A stretch of DNA of 64,000 bases from Macrosoma leucophasiata (Eukaryota; Arthropoda; Insecta; Lepidoptera; Hedylidae): NCBI GenBank assembly GCA_036365455.1, contig JAWQUS010000008.1, positions 10,647,501-10,711,500 of the forward strand. Direction: 5' to 3'. Positions 57,201 through 64,000 of the stretch are shown here, in pieces (positions within the stretch are counted from its first letter, which is position 1; the number at the start of each line of letters is the position of its first letter). The notes under the pieces were generated by a model. The model ran no database searches, had not been told where the DNA came from, and saw nothing but the letters and a program-made list of their open reading frames with translations. Position numbers and translations under genes: made by a program.

Positions 57201-60200
57201 ATAATATATCAGATAGGTGCACCTCTGTTCATGAAAGTGTGGGAGAAACATATTACATTTCCGTGCCTCAAAATAAAAAACGGAACCCACTCATGCGTCT
57301 GTCTGTCAGTCATAGTCCTGTGTCTCGGAAAGTAGTGAGACGATTGAGTTGAAATTTAGTATACATATATGTGTATACCTAAGGTAGAGAAAGCGCTTCC
57401 TGGGCCTGTGGAGAGGAACTGATTTCCCTACCTTTATTCAAGCGGGTTGATTTGAGATTTCAATATTTTTTTAAAAATCCCCTCGGCTTGGTGTCTTTTT
57501 GATTACCTGTTAAAAGCTTTCCATATGATACAGTAAGTTGTATCATATGGAAAGTCTTTAACAGGGTGTTCCTTTAAATAAATAGTTAAAACGTGCATAT
57601 TATGTTACCCTTTCAAGGACCATTTCTCATATGGTAATCCTATCGCATAGGCTAACCCTTTACGAAGCGCTTCCTCTGGACGACATTGGTTGTTGTCTTG
57701 GTGCAACATACAGATTATTTTTCAACCAACTAACCTTTAGGTTTAGGTTCCCCTTGAACTCTAAAGGATATATTTAAATCTTCGCCAACAGATATGAGAA
57801 CATCCTTTTCTGGTCGTCCTACAATAATAGCCGGTTTGCCTTCCAATTCATTCGGCTGAATTACTGTAACGGCCGCGTTCATATCGACGTTGCCATGAGA
57901 ACTCCATGCTCGACATGTATACATACCAGACTCTTTCTCAGTCACATTACTCAAAGCTAAAGTATACAGCCCTTGTTCAACAAATGTTTGGGCATTCCTG
58001 TATATTTCTGTAACAGAACATCCTTCTCGTAACCACTCTACTCTTGTTGGTGATCCTCTTATCTCCACTTGCAAACCTATGGTGCCACCTTTGGTTACTT
58101 TATAGTCACTTAAAACATTTGCAAAGTGAGGTCGCCTTGATTCCAAGGCCTGTCGATTGAATCGTGATTTTTCTAGAGTTGCTAGATTTGGGCCCACACG
58201 ACATTCTTTTCCTAAAAAAATATTGAAAATAAAAATCTCGACTAAAGTTTTTTTTGTATCAATGATTCCCTTTACACTTTTTTGTAACTGATTAAAATAT
58301 GAATAACAAATGAAACTTACCCGTGAAATTCACAATATGTGTAATTTGATCTGACCACATGGAATTTTCAGCTTTACAAGTGTATTTGCCGCTGTCATCT
58401 GAACTGGGATTAGTAATTGCTAATCTACAGACGCCATCTGCCAGGTAGTATGCTTGGAACCTTTCATGGCAGTCGAGAGGTTTGTCGTCTTTTAACCAAG
58501 TTATTGTGGGTAGAGGTTGTCCTCTTATACGGCATTCAAGTACAAGCTCATTCTCAGCTAGGTGATACGTGTCTAAAAATAATGTTGTAGCTGTTATATA
58601 AGTAAATAAATAAAATAATGATAACTATATTTTATATGGATATAGGCACTATATTTCTTATTTGAATTACACAATATTCAGATCTTATAATTATCTTGAC
58701 AGAATGTAATACATGAAAAGACAACCGAAATCTGAATAATTGAACTCATGTGCGCAATTATATACTAGTATTATGTGAACTTGAATTTATTAATCGGATT
58801 ACCTACACTGTGTAATCTGTGTATACCACAGCGTATAAAATGTATTAACATCTAAAACCATTTATCATTTATTTCATCTGGGACTAGATAACTGATACGT
58901 ATTGAACGCGAAACGGAAGAATTGATTAATTTTCGAAAAAATATCACATAATTATTATTTATTATACGAGTAAATAATAGGTTGGGGAAAAAGTCTTTTC
59001 GCATTATAGTATGTATTAACTGGTAATAAAATCTCTTTGGCTGTAGTATTTATATCTGGCTGGTTTTGGTATCATTGAAAGTTAAAATTTTAAAGAACAT
59101 AATTCCAAATTCAAATTACGCAAATGTGTGATTTTCATTTGTTTTTCGTACTGTCAAGATGAGTGAATCCGTATAGTCCTGACCTTGCACCTTCAGATTT
59201 CCACCTGTTTCGGTCTCCTCAGAATTCTTTATGCAATGTTAGGTTAACATCACGAGAGGTCTGCCAAATCCACTTGTCGCGGTATTTTGATGAGAAGTCC
59301 CAAAATTTTTATAGCAATGGGATCATGTCCCTACCTACAAGATGGCAAAAGGTTATCGAACAAAATGGTACATACATACTTTAGTTAAATTTAAATAAAC
59401 TATATTAAAAAATGTTTTGAATTATCTTAAAAAATGCGAAGAAACTTTTTCCCCAACCTATTTTAACTTAATAATAAATAAATAAACAATAGGTTCATAA
59501 TTAAATAAACTACATTATCTGATTTACTCTACTTATGTAAATATTAATTAACTACATTTTATACGTTAGGTTAAAAACAAGAAAATATAAATACTTACCC
59601 CGAATAGAGCGAGTGAAGGTTGGAGGAATTGGCGATGCTTCGAAACTAGGAAATACTTTTAAGTTAGCTGATGTGCTGATAGATCCATTCTCATTCTCGA
59701 CAGTGCAACTGTATTCTGCTGAATCACTAGGCATTGCGTTGAGGACCTCCATAGTAATAAGTCCGTCAATGCACTTGGTTCTATATTTTAATTTATTATC
59801 TAAAATAACTCCATTTTTAAACCAAGAGATAGTTGGATCACTTGCTGACAAAACACTACAAGTGAGTTTGACTCTTGATCCTTCAACAGCCGTTCGGTCA
59901 GTCAGGTAAGTAGAAAACACTGGTTTTCTTTTGTGATCTCGTGACAATCCACAACGTTTCTCTGAGATTGTGCTCCTAACTTCACTTAAACCTTTAGATC
60001 GTTGCCTTATTTCAATTTTTTTATCGTTTGTTTCACTATTTCTGGTCATCATAAGTGGAGAGACGCGAGACCGTAGCTGTGACTCATAAAGAAGGGTTTG
60101 CGCTTTATACATTACTGGGCTTTTACCACGATAATCTGATTCTGATAAAGGCGAGAAGTCGTGAGATTGTTTTTCTATATAACCAGGCGGTCTCAAGTGA

Positions 60201-63200
60201 TCTAACTCAGATTCATCGTAATGTTTTTGAGATCCTGTCGATCTAGGTCTTTCTTTTATTTCTATTTTTTTATTTTTGTCTTCTGCCTCTCCGTCCCCGT
60301 TGACTTTAAAAGAACTGGAAATCTCATACGGCGTATAGTGATCGATATTATGTTTTATCTGATTTTCTGTGACCACTGTCTCACCTATGTTGCCATATTT
60401 TTTGGAACGTGTTTCTAATTTTGATTGCGGAGCTTCATCTTTCTCTTGTATTAAGCGCGTTACTTCCTTCTGTTTTCTGTCTTCAACCTGTTTCAGTTCT
60501 CTTTCTTTTCGTTGAATTGCGAGGTTTTCCTTTTCTTGTCTTAAAATATTTTTTTCTTCTTTCGGTTTTCGTTTTTCTTCTGTCTCAAATTGTCTCTTCC
60601 TTCTTTTAGATTCTTCTGTCATCAATTCAGGCCGTGTTCCTTCATCTTCTACTTTTATTTTTTCGAGTGCTTCAGATTTTTGCTGTTTTGACTTATCTGT
60701 TTCGCCTTTCTCTTGTATAAAGCGCGTTTCTTTACCTTCAAATTGTTTATTATCTATTTTTTTACTTTCTTTCTGTATTTTTAACTGTTCCGAGTTTATA
60801 GAAGCTTCTACATCTCTCTTCTCATTGAATAGTTTTGTTTGATTTTGCTTGCGTCCTTCATCTACTTGTTCTTCTTTTAAATGAGATTTCTCTGCTTTCA
60901 ATTTATTTTCCTGTGTTTCATTTGAATCAGCAACATTTTTTAATGTACCCATCCCTTTTTTTAAACCCAATTCTACCTTTTCTTCAGGTATTTCAACGTC
61001 TTTGAGCTTAGTCTTTTCATCTGCTTTTTTCTGTTTTTGTAATTTCTCTGCTTCATCTTTCTCTCGCTTTAAACGAGATTTCTCCTCTCTTCGTTTTTTC
61101 CTTTCTATCTTCTCTTTTTCCTCTTTCATATGCAATTCTTCAGCTTTTTCTTTCTCAAGTACTTCTTTAACTTCCTCATCTTGTGATAACTTGTTTTGTG
61201 TTTTATGTTTATCCTGTTGCATTTGTAATTGTTTTTCTTCGACATTTTCTTGTATTAAGTGCTCCTCTGAAACCTGAATGTTAGTGTCAGGTGTGTCGTG
61301 GTGAACATTCAGAATTTCTGAATCATCCTTTTGTGTTTTCTCCAAATTTTGTTCTTTTTCTGTTTGATTCATTTCCTCTTGCTTTAGCTTTTTCTTTGAT
61401 TCTTCTTTTTCTTGTTTCAGATGCGCTTTGTCTTCTTCTACTTGTTTGATTTTCTTTTCGGGTCTTTTATGTTTTGTAACTTCTTTCACAGCATTTCTTT
61501 TTTCCTTGTCGGCCTTATTTAGTTCTTCTTGTGCTTGCAGTTTGTCGTCTGTTACATCCTCTGTTTGGTAGGGTGTTTCTTCTTGTTTTGAAAGCACTTC
61601 CTCTTCCTCGGATTTTTTCTTTTCCGATTCATTAAGTTTTTGTAGCTTGACGGTTGTTTGGACTTCTTCTTTTGACTGAGTTTTTGTCTCATCTTGGTTT
61701 ACTTGTTTTGAGTCATGCTTTTCTCGCTTTTTTTCTTTTTCTTGTTTGGTACACGATTCTTCTATATGATTAATATTTTCTTTTTGATCAAGATTCAGTT
61801 CTTTTGCGGACTCATCATTCATAATTTGTGCTTGACTAACGCACAGATCTTCTTCTTTCTTCTGCTCGATTTTGTCTAATTCTTGCTGTTCTTTCGGTTT
61901 TTCTCTTTCTTTAAGGCCATGTTTCAAGCAAGCCTCATTTTCAGCTATTTTCTTGTTTGCTTGATCTTTCTCTTGTATTAAATTTAAATCTTCATCCATT
62001 TTCCTTTCAATCTCATTCGGTTTTTGCAACTCTTTCGGCGAAATAATTTTAATTTCATCTTCCTCTTCTGATTTTTCTATTTTCATCATTTTTAACTCTT
62101 CCGCTATTTGTGTTTGACTTACTTCTTCTGTCTTTTTTAAACGTGACTTCCTTTCCTTATTTTTTTTCTTGCTTCCCGCTTCATTTTTTTCTTGTTGTTT
62201 ACGTAATTTTTCAGCTTCATCTTTGCTTCGGTCTGGGCTTTTTTTCTCTTCCTGTGTCTTCATTACTGATTCCATCTGTATTTTATCTACTTGTTCTTCT
62301 TTAATACATGTTTGCTCTTTGATCAGTGTCGTTTCTTCTGCTTGATGTCTCGTACGTTGTTTCTCAGATTCTTCTTTCTTTTCTCCTGGTTCCACTTTTT
62401 TTATTTCTGCTTCTGGTATACTCTTCCGTTGTTTCTCTTCCACGTCTTTTTCTTGTTTTATCAGCAAAGCGGCATCTTCTTGTTTTTTTTTGTCGGCTTT
62501 ATCTAGCTTTTGTAACGGCAGTTCTTTTATTTCTACTTTCTCCTGTTGTAAGATAACATCGCTTTCTTTAAGAAGTTCTTTAGCTGCTTGATCTTTTTCT
62601 TGTATTAAATAGTTTTCTTTCTCCATTTTTTTCTCTTCTGCTTCATACGTATCAAGCTGTTTTAGAGACTGATCTGTCTCGACCTTCTCTTGCTTCAAAA
62701 TAGTTTTTCCTTTTTCAAGTTTCTCATTTTTTTTTTGGTCTATTAGAAATTCCTCAAGTTCTCGTGCTTTCTTCAAACGCAATTTCTCTTCCTGGCGTTC
62801 TTTGTTTACTGATTTTGTTTCTTCCTGTTGCACCTGAAGCTTTTCTGCGTCATCTTTATCTTGTGCCGATAGAAGTAATTCGACTTCCATTTTTTTAGTG
62901 ATTCTTTGTTCTGATTCTTCATTTTGCAATTTTTCTTTTCTTCGGCCTTCTAAATTCGTGACTTCTTCTATCACATTTGTTTTCCCTGCTTGATTTATCT
63001 CCTGCTGATCTATTATTTCACGGTTTTCTTCTTTTAAGCACTGTTTGTCTTCTTCTAGTTTTTTAATTTCTGTCTGGAGCAAATCCAGCTCTTCTTGTTG
63101 TCTCTGGGCAATATCCTTTATTTGCTTATCATGTAAGTTTTCAGTCTCCGTTTCCTTTTTGTCAATTGTATCTAGTTCTAGTTGTGTTTGCATTTTATTG

Positions 63201-64000
63201 TCATTGCCTTGTTCTTTTTGTAAGCTATCTTCTTCTTCAATTGTTATTTTTTCTGCTTCATCTTTTTGTTGCTTGAAATGCACTTCTTCCACTGTTATTT
63301 TCTTTTCTTTTTCAGGGACTTTATGTTGCTTTTCTAAGTGTGAGTCGACTTCTTGTTCTATATTCGTTTTTTTATCTGATTGCAGTGCTGTTTTCAATAC
63401 CAACTCCACGTCCACAAGCTTTTTGTTATCAGATTCCAATATTTTGTGCTGTTCAGAATTTTCTACCTCATCATTAACTTTTTCTAATTGTGTTACCTCT
63501 TCTTGTTTATTAATTTCCATTCGTTTTCTTTTTTTTTCTATTTTCTTTTGTTGTTCTTCACTCGGATAAGTTTCCTCTTTTTTAATTTTTGATTCTTCTG
63601 TTTGGTTTATTTCATGTTGTTTCAGACTTCTCTTCTGTTCAACACTTAGTTTCTCGCTTTCTTTATGCTCTTTAGCTTCTGTTTCTTCCATTCTATGCCT
63701 TTTCACTGATTCTTCATTAGCATATTTTTCTTCTTTTGTACATAATTCCTCTTCATTTTGCATATTTTCAGCTACGTCTTGTTCTCCTTGTTTTTGAGCT
63801 TTTTTCTCAATACTAACTTCCTTTACTTCCAGTATCTTGTCATCTGATTCAAGCATTTCTTGTTGTTTTTCTAATTCGATTTTTTCTTTAACGTTTTGCA
63901 CTAATAAATTAGCGGTTTCTTCGTCAGGTTGTTTCGGTAAAGCATCTTTTTTATATTTATCTTCAGGGATAGGTTCTTCAATTTTCTGTTGAATATGCCT
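44794..64000 (-). CDS. Strn-Mlck: Stretchin-Mlck-like giant muscle Ig protein, 3' part (16 exons, open at window edge)
   Basis: Sixteen coding parts on the minus strand join with matching phases into 7,881 bases (2,626 residues plus stop): 59599-64000, 58321-58572, 57735-58211, 56848-57020, 55658-55751, 54818-55451, 54020-54186, 53029-53238, 51728-52022, 51081-51213, 50326-50494, 49628-49667, 47878-48010, 46600-46756, 46007-46129 and 44794-45215. Order: a Lys/Glu/Gln-rich PEVK-like region, about five Ig units (the fifth after the FnIII), one FnIII with them, five more Ig domains, an STPRSTPRSTP linker before the last, and a basic Ser/Pro tail. The FnIII (NNWVSLAWPKPE, GEEYHFRVTPRNRYGWG), GIRAYVAPEF, RPSRR and STPRSTPRSTPAR segments agree with what I remember of Drosophila Stretchin-Mlck. 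It probably works at the A-band/thick filament. No kinase follows on this strand. Other titin/Unc-89 relatives are the alternative. Confidence 0.8.
45460..45530 (+). repeat. Repeat F, terminal fragment
   Basis: GGACGGACATAGCAGCATC then AAGGGTTCCGTG and TATGGAACCCTAAAAAAC. Confidence 0.5.
45797..45945 (+). repeat. SINE-like family A, 5'-truncated copy
   Basis: Starts at GGCTCTGTAATTGCTGGC and ends CATGACATAAATAAA. In the last Stretchin intron. Confidence 0.55.
46007..46129 (-). CDS. Strn-Mlck: Stretchin exon: Ser/Thr-Pro-Arg linker
   Basis: Entered at the acceptor CACGCCCAG, it reads LSQRLRRPPMLLSG, then STPRSTPRSTPARSVSRTPG, a likely proline-directed phosphorylation region. A longer ORF in another frame overlaps it, but only this acceptor keeps the phase. 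Confidence 0.78.
46267..46380 (+). repeat. Repeat C, copy 3
   Basis: CTTGCGTTATTGCATTTACT, GAATGGTTTGACAG and AGCGGTAAAATTTTC in the family order. Confidence 0.55.
46600..46756 (-). CDS. Strn-Mlck: Stretchin exon: second half of an Ig
   Basis: TARLKIKQVTAEDEGTYICE and ASNNLGKAKSSACLVVY. Phase 0 in, phase 1 out at GTACGT. Confidence 0.9.
47395..47630 (+). repeat. SINE-like family A copy
   Basis: From TTGGTGGTAGAGTCCC to CATCACACTAAAAAAAAG, with an internal deletion. Lies next to the MITE at 47645. Confidence 0.6.
47645..47876. mobile_element. MITE family B, copy 3, abutting a Stretchin exon
   Basis: Ends TACAAGTGCTCAACAATG and, reverse complemented, TATAGTACTCAACAATTA, both running into ATATTGCACATCGAGCC. 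Long inverted termini; no coding sequence. Its right end touches the exon border at 47878. Confidence 0.8.
47878..48010 (-). CDS. Strn-Mlck: Stretchin exon: first half of an Ig, donor at a MITE end
   Basis: RVEVIPRFDKELTD, IEFECRVSGNPEPDIRWFHY and NE. The donor GTATAG is formed where a family-B MITE begins. Confidence 0.88.
48094..49431 (+). mobile_element. mariner element, copy 2, defective with internal hairpin
   Basis: TAGGTTGGGGAAAAAGTC and the matching ACTTTTTCCCCAACCTA bound it. It sits in the Stretchin intron between the 49628 and 48010 exons, opposite to the gene. It contains a 101-base snap-back palindrome (48388-48488), a TAA at about 48707, and a short tandem duplication near 49290. 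Confidence 0.95.
48275..49353 (+). pseudogene. mariner transposase, interrupted (copy 2)
   Basis: Reads MSESNEEI, then is broken by the inverted duplication. It resumes as VRVAQLGFKRFQSGNFDVKD and LDFWVPHELTERNLM before a stop. The catalytic part (GDEKWITYD, HHDNARPRTS, YSPDLAPSD) is intact in one 179-codon frame. The end is altered by a duplication and loss of the IEQN segment. Confidence 0.9.
49628..49667 (-). CDS. Strn-Mlck: Stretchin exon: 40-base linker micro-exon
   Basis: DPSSSDDVHNVRYG (last codon split) between TTCGTAG and GTGAGT. It converts phase 1 to phase 2 and is required to enter the next Ig in frame. Confidence 0.75.
49958..50175 (+). repeat. SINE-like family A, 5'-truncated copy
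   Basis: ATCTGCCATCAAATGGTAGT, CAGCGCAATCGTGTTCC and ACTGCAAGCTAGTCTGCC in family order. Confidence 0.55.
50326..50494 (-). CDS. Strn-Mlck: Stretchin exon: second half of an Ig
   Basis: PDYYRDASHFKRV, YRFEIPHAKLDYTGAYSVVA and EAKAIISLQILAK. Phase 1 exit at GTAAGC. Confidence 0.9.
50615..50827. mobile_element. MITE family C, copy 2
   Basis: CACAGTACAAATATTAAC to GTTCATATTTGTACTGTG, with ATGGAAACTACGTTC against CGTAGTTTCCAT. Nearly one hairpin, like the 39644 copy; target duplication not clear. Confidence 0.75.
51081..51213 (-). CDS. Strn-Mlck: Stretchin exon: first half of an Ig, GC donor
   Basis: PMFIRKPRSSEAREGD, VIIECEVIG and VYWLRDFLK. The exon ends at AAG followed by GCAAGT, a GC-AG intron. 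The next exon resumes in frame, so the site is well supported. Confidence 0.88.
51728..52022 (-). CDS. Strn-Mlck: Stretchin exon: Ig domain
   Basis: VTWYRDGIRLRPSRR and AGVYSCTASNEVG. The first core Cys is replaced (RISAVVE). A polar linker ends the exon. Phase 2 exit at GTGAGT. Confidence 0.92.
52370..52450 (-). repeat. SINE-like family A, 5'-end fragment
   Basis: AGTAATACGGTG, CGCCCGCGAG and CGTCACTGAAGCTCTGA are the antisense of the family's first 80 bases. Confidence 0.45.
52664..52880 (-). mobile_element. RTE-type LINE remnant, antisense
   Basis: On the plus strand CATCATCATCATTTGAGCC, AAAAGACGTCCACTGCTC, CAAGTCGTCGGTCCATCTTG and CCATTCGAGAACTCTTCTGC: the inverse of an RTE 3' end running back into its ORF (KVL-W and RPTRW-DDL region). 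Confidence 0.65.
53029..53238 (-). CDS. Strn-Mlck: Stretchin exon: second half of an Ig and start of the next
   Basis: LEIAPTTLEDGGVYEAMARN completes the fold, with Glu where the second Cys is usual. Then VVDKGIRAYVAPEFCC and PLYRLNE start the next Ig. Donor GTATTC is weak. Confidence 0.85.
54020..54186 (-). CDS. Strn-Mlck: Stretchin exon: first half of an Ig
   Basis: QFTMRLRDRRVQ, VRLTCQVIG and VTWFKDGEEV. Donor GTGAGT, phase 1 exit. Confidence 0.9.
54276..54420 (+). repeat. Dispersed moth repeat E, copy 2
   Basis: CAGTAATCCCTGAAAGGGTA, GGCAGAGGTAAATGCATGC, CACCCACGATTTGCCAGTTA and GATGGCGAGCCTGTTGAC. Confidence 0.6.
54818..55451 (-). CDS. Strn-Mlck: Stretchin exon: FnIII plus Ig
   Basis: FnIII: WVSLAWPKPE, YKIESWLLG, EYHFRVTPRNRYGWGEP. 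The Ig follows directly: AQLNCGFKG, IVWMKNG, EARYSCEATNVHG. The most family-diagnostic exon here. Confidence 0.93.
55658..55751 (-). CDS. Strn-Mlck: Stretchin exon: short linker
   Basis: 94 bases reading VRQRASSENLISDWTYPVDD, then SAISIADRRYK. The exon begins with GTAAGA directly after the acceptor AG, so its first bases also look like a donor. Confidence 0.82.
56111..56168. repeat. Perfect long palindrome, 28-base arms
   Basis: AACTTTTGTAAAAAGAGGTA-CCTACCTA, two bases, then its exact inverse complement. Intronic. Confidence 0.95.
56848..57020 (-). CDS. Strn-Mlck: Stretchin exon: second half of an Ig
   Basis: IFMKGIRDI then SDAGTYCILARNAYG, completing the Ig begun in the previous exon. Phase 0 exit at GTAAGT. 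Confidence 0.88.
57508..57567. repeat. Near-perfect palindrome, 27-base arms
   Basis: Left arm begins CCTGTTAAAAGCTTTCC, right arm ends GGAAAGTCTTTAACAGG; two mismatches and a 6-base spacer. Intronic. Confidence 0.9.
57735..58211 (-). CDS. Strn-Mlck: Stretchin exon: Ig domain and start of the next
   Basis: The Ig with VEWLREG and SGMYTCRAWSSHG has Leu (IGLQVEI) where the first core Cys would be. The next Ig begins at KPAIIVGRPEKDV. Phase 1 at both ends; donor GTTAGT. Confidence 0.9.
58321..58572 (-). CDS. Strn-Mlck: Stretchin exon: Ig domain
   Basis: One near-complete Ig: LVLECRIRG, ITWLKDDKP and SGKYTCKAEN. Phase 1 at both ends, so it could be skipped without a frame change. A deleted mariner copy sits in the intron before it. 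Confidence 0.92.
58978..59460 (+). mobile_element. mariner element, copy 3, internally deleted
   Basis: 483 bases with both terminal repeats intact (TAGGTTGGGGAAAAAGTC and TTTTTCCCCAACCTA). The frame jumps from the first codons (MSES, 59159) straight to the third catalytic region SPDLAPSDFHLF and the C-terminus, removing over half the transposase. In a Stretchin intron. Confidence 0.93.
59599..64000 (-). CDS. Strn-Mlck: Stretchin exon: Lys/Glu/Gln-rich region plus first Ig
   Basis: At least 4.4 kb in one open frame that continues past the window edge; the upstream 33 codons are open, so the GTG at 63901 is not a start. About 1,340 residues are almost wholly K, E, Q, D, S and T with irregular KEEK/EEKL runs, probably an extended or coiled-coil spring. 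It ends with an Ig domain (VKLTCSVL, ISWFKNG, AEYSCTVEN) and PPTFTRSIRG. Exit in phase 1 at GTAAGT. Confidence 0.9.

Noticed and set aside
63045..63569. Plus-strand ORF rich in Ser, Cys and Phe (and similar ones at 60055-62556)
   Set aside because: They are antisense shadows of the Lys/Glu-rich Stretchin exon: GAA/AAA codons read backwards give TTC/TTT.
63901..63903. Apparent start of the giant minus-strand ORF
   Set aside because: The codon is GTG, and the frame is open for 33 more codons to the window edge; this is internal sequence.

Overview
The window looks like lepidopteran (moth or butterfly) nuclear DNA: AT-rich, spliced genes with GT-AG introns, and a dense load of moth-type transposable elements. 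These include RTE LINE tails ending in ATG repeats, a LINE 3' end with an ATTC-repeat tail, cecropia-type mariner copies, several hairpin MITEs and a very abundant SINE-like family. I saw no bacterial genes, no CRISPR array and no viral genes.

Layout. (1) 1-2.3 kb: the last coding exon and 3' UTR of an SLC35C2-like nucleotide-sugar transporter (+), after an RTE LINE remnant. (2) 2.3-11.3 kb: gene-poor, with an AC microsatellite, SINE-like copies, two MITEs with long inverted termini, a 5S-rRNA-like SINE and a hAT-type MITE with a perfect 8-bp target duplication. (3) 11.37-13.03 kb: an intronless KIF-binding protein gene (-). (4) 13-29.6 kb: intergenic repeats, including a broken mariner and two LINE 3' ends. 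(5) 29.7-41.8 kb: a ten-coding-exon gene (+), reconstructed with consistent splice phases, encoding Ig-Ig-Ig-Ig, a degenerate FnIII and a complete MLCK-like protein kinase. (6) 41.8-44.8 kb: a repeat-filled gap. (7) 44.8-64.0 kb: the 3' part of a giant muscle Ig gene (-), probably Stretchin-Mlck. Sixteen exons keep one frame across 7,881 coding bases: a Lys/Glu/Gln-rich exon of at least 4.4 kb that runs off the window, then about ten Ig domains and one FnIII.

The two muscle-type genes are convergent and end about 4 kb apart. From memory, Drosophila Stretchin-Mlck carries the rod-like Ig part and an MLCK kinase in one locus. The opposite-strand arrangement therefore raises the possibility that an inversion split that locus; this is inference. 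KIF-binding protein (kinesin/mitochondrial transport) and SLC35C2 (Golgi sugar transport) have no evident link to the muscle genes.

The most notable non-gene signals are: a MITE whose terminus supplies the 5' splice site of a Stretchin exon; a SINE with a 5S-rRNA-like promoter head and an RTE-like tail; a MITE nested in a SINE-like copy with an exact 7-bp duplication; and several long near-perfect snap-back palindromes, some interrupting otherwise recognisable repeat copies.
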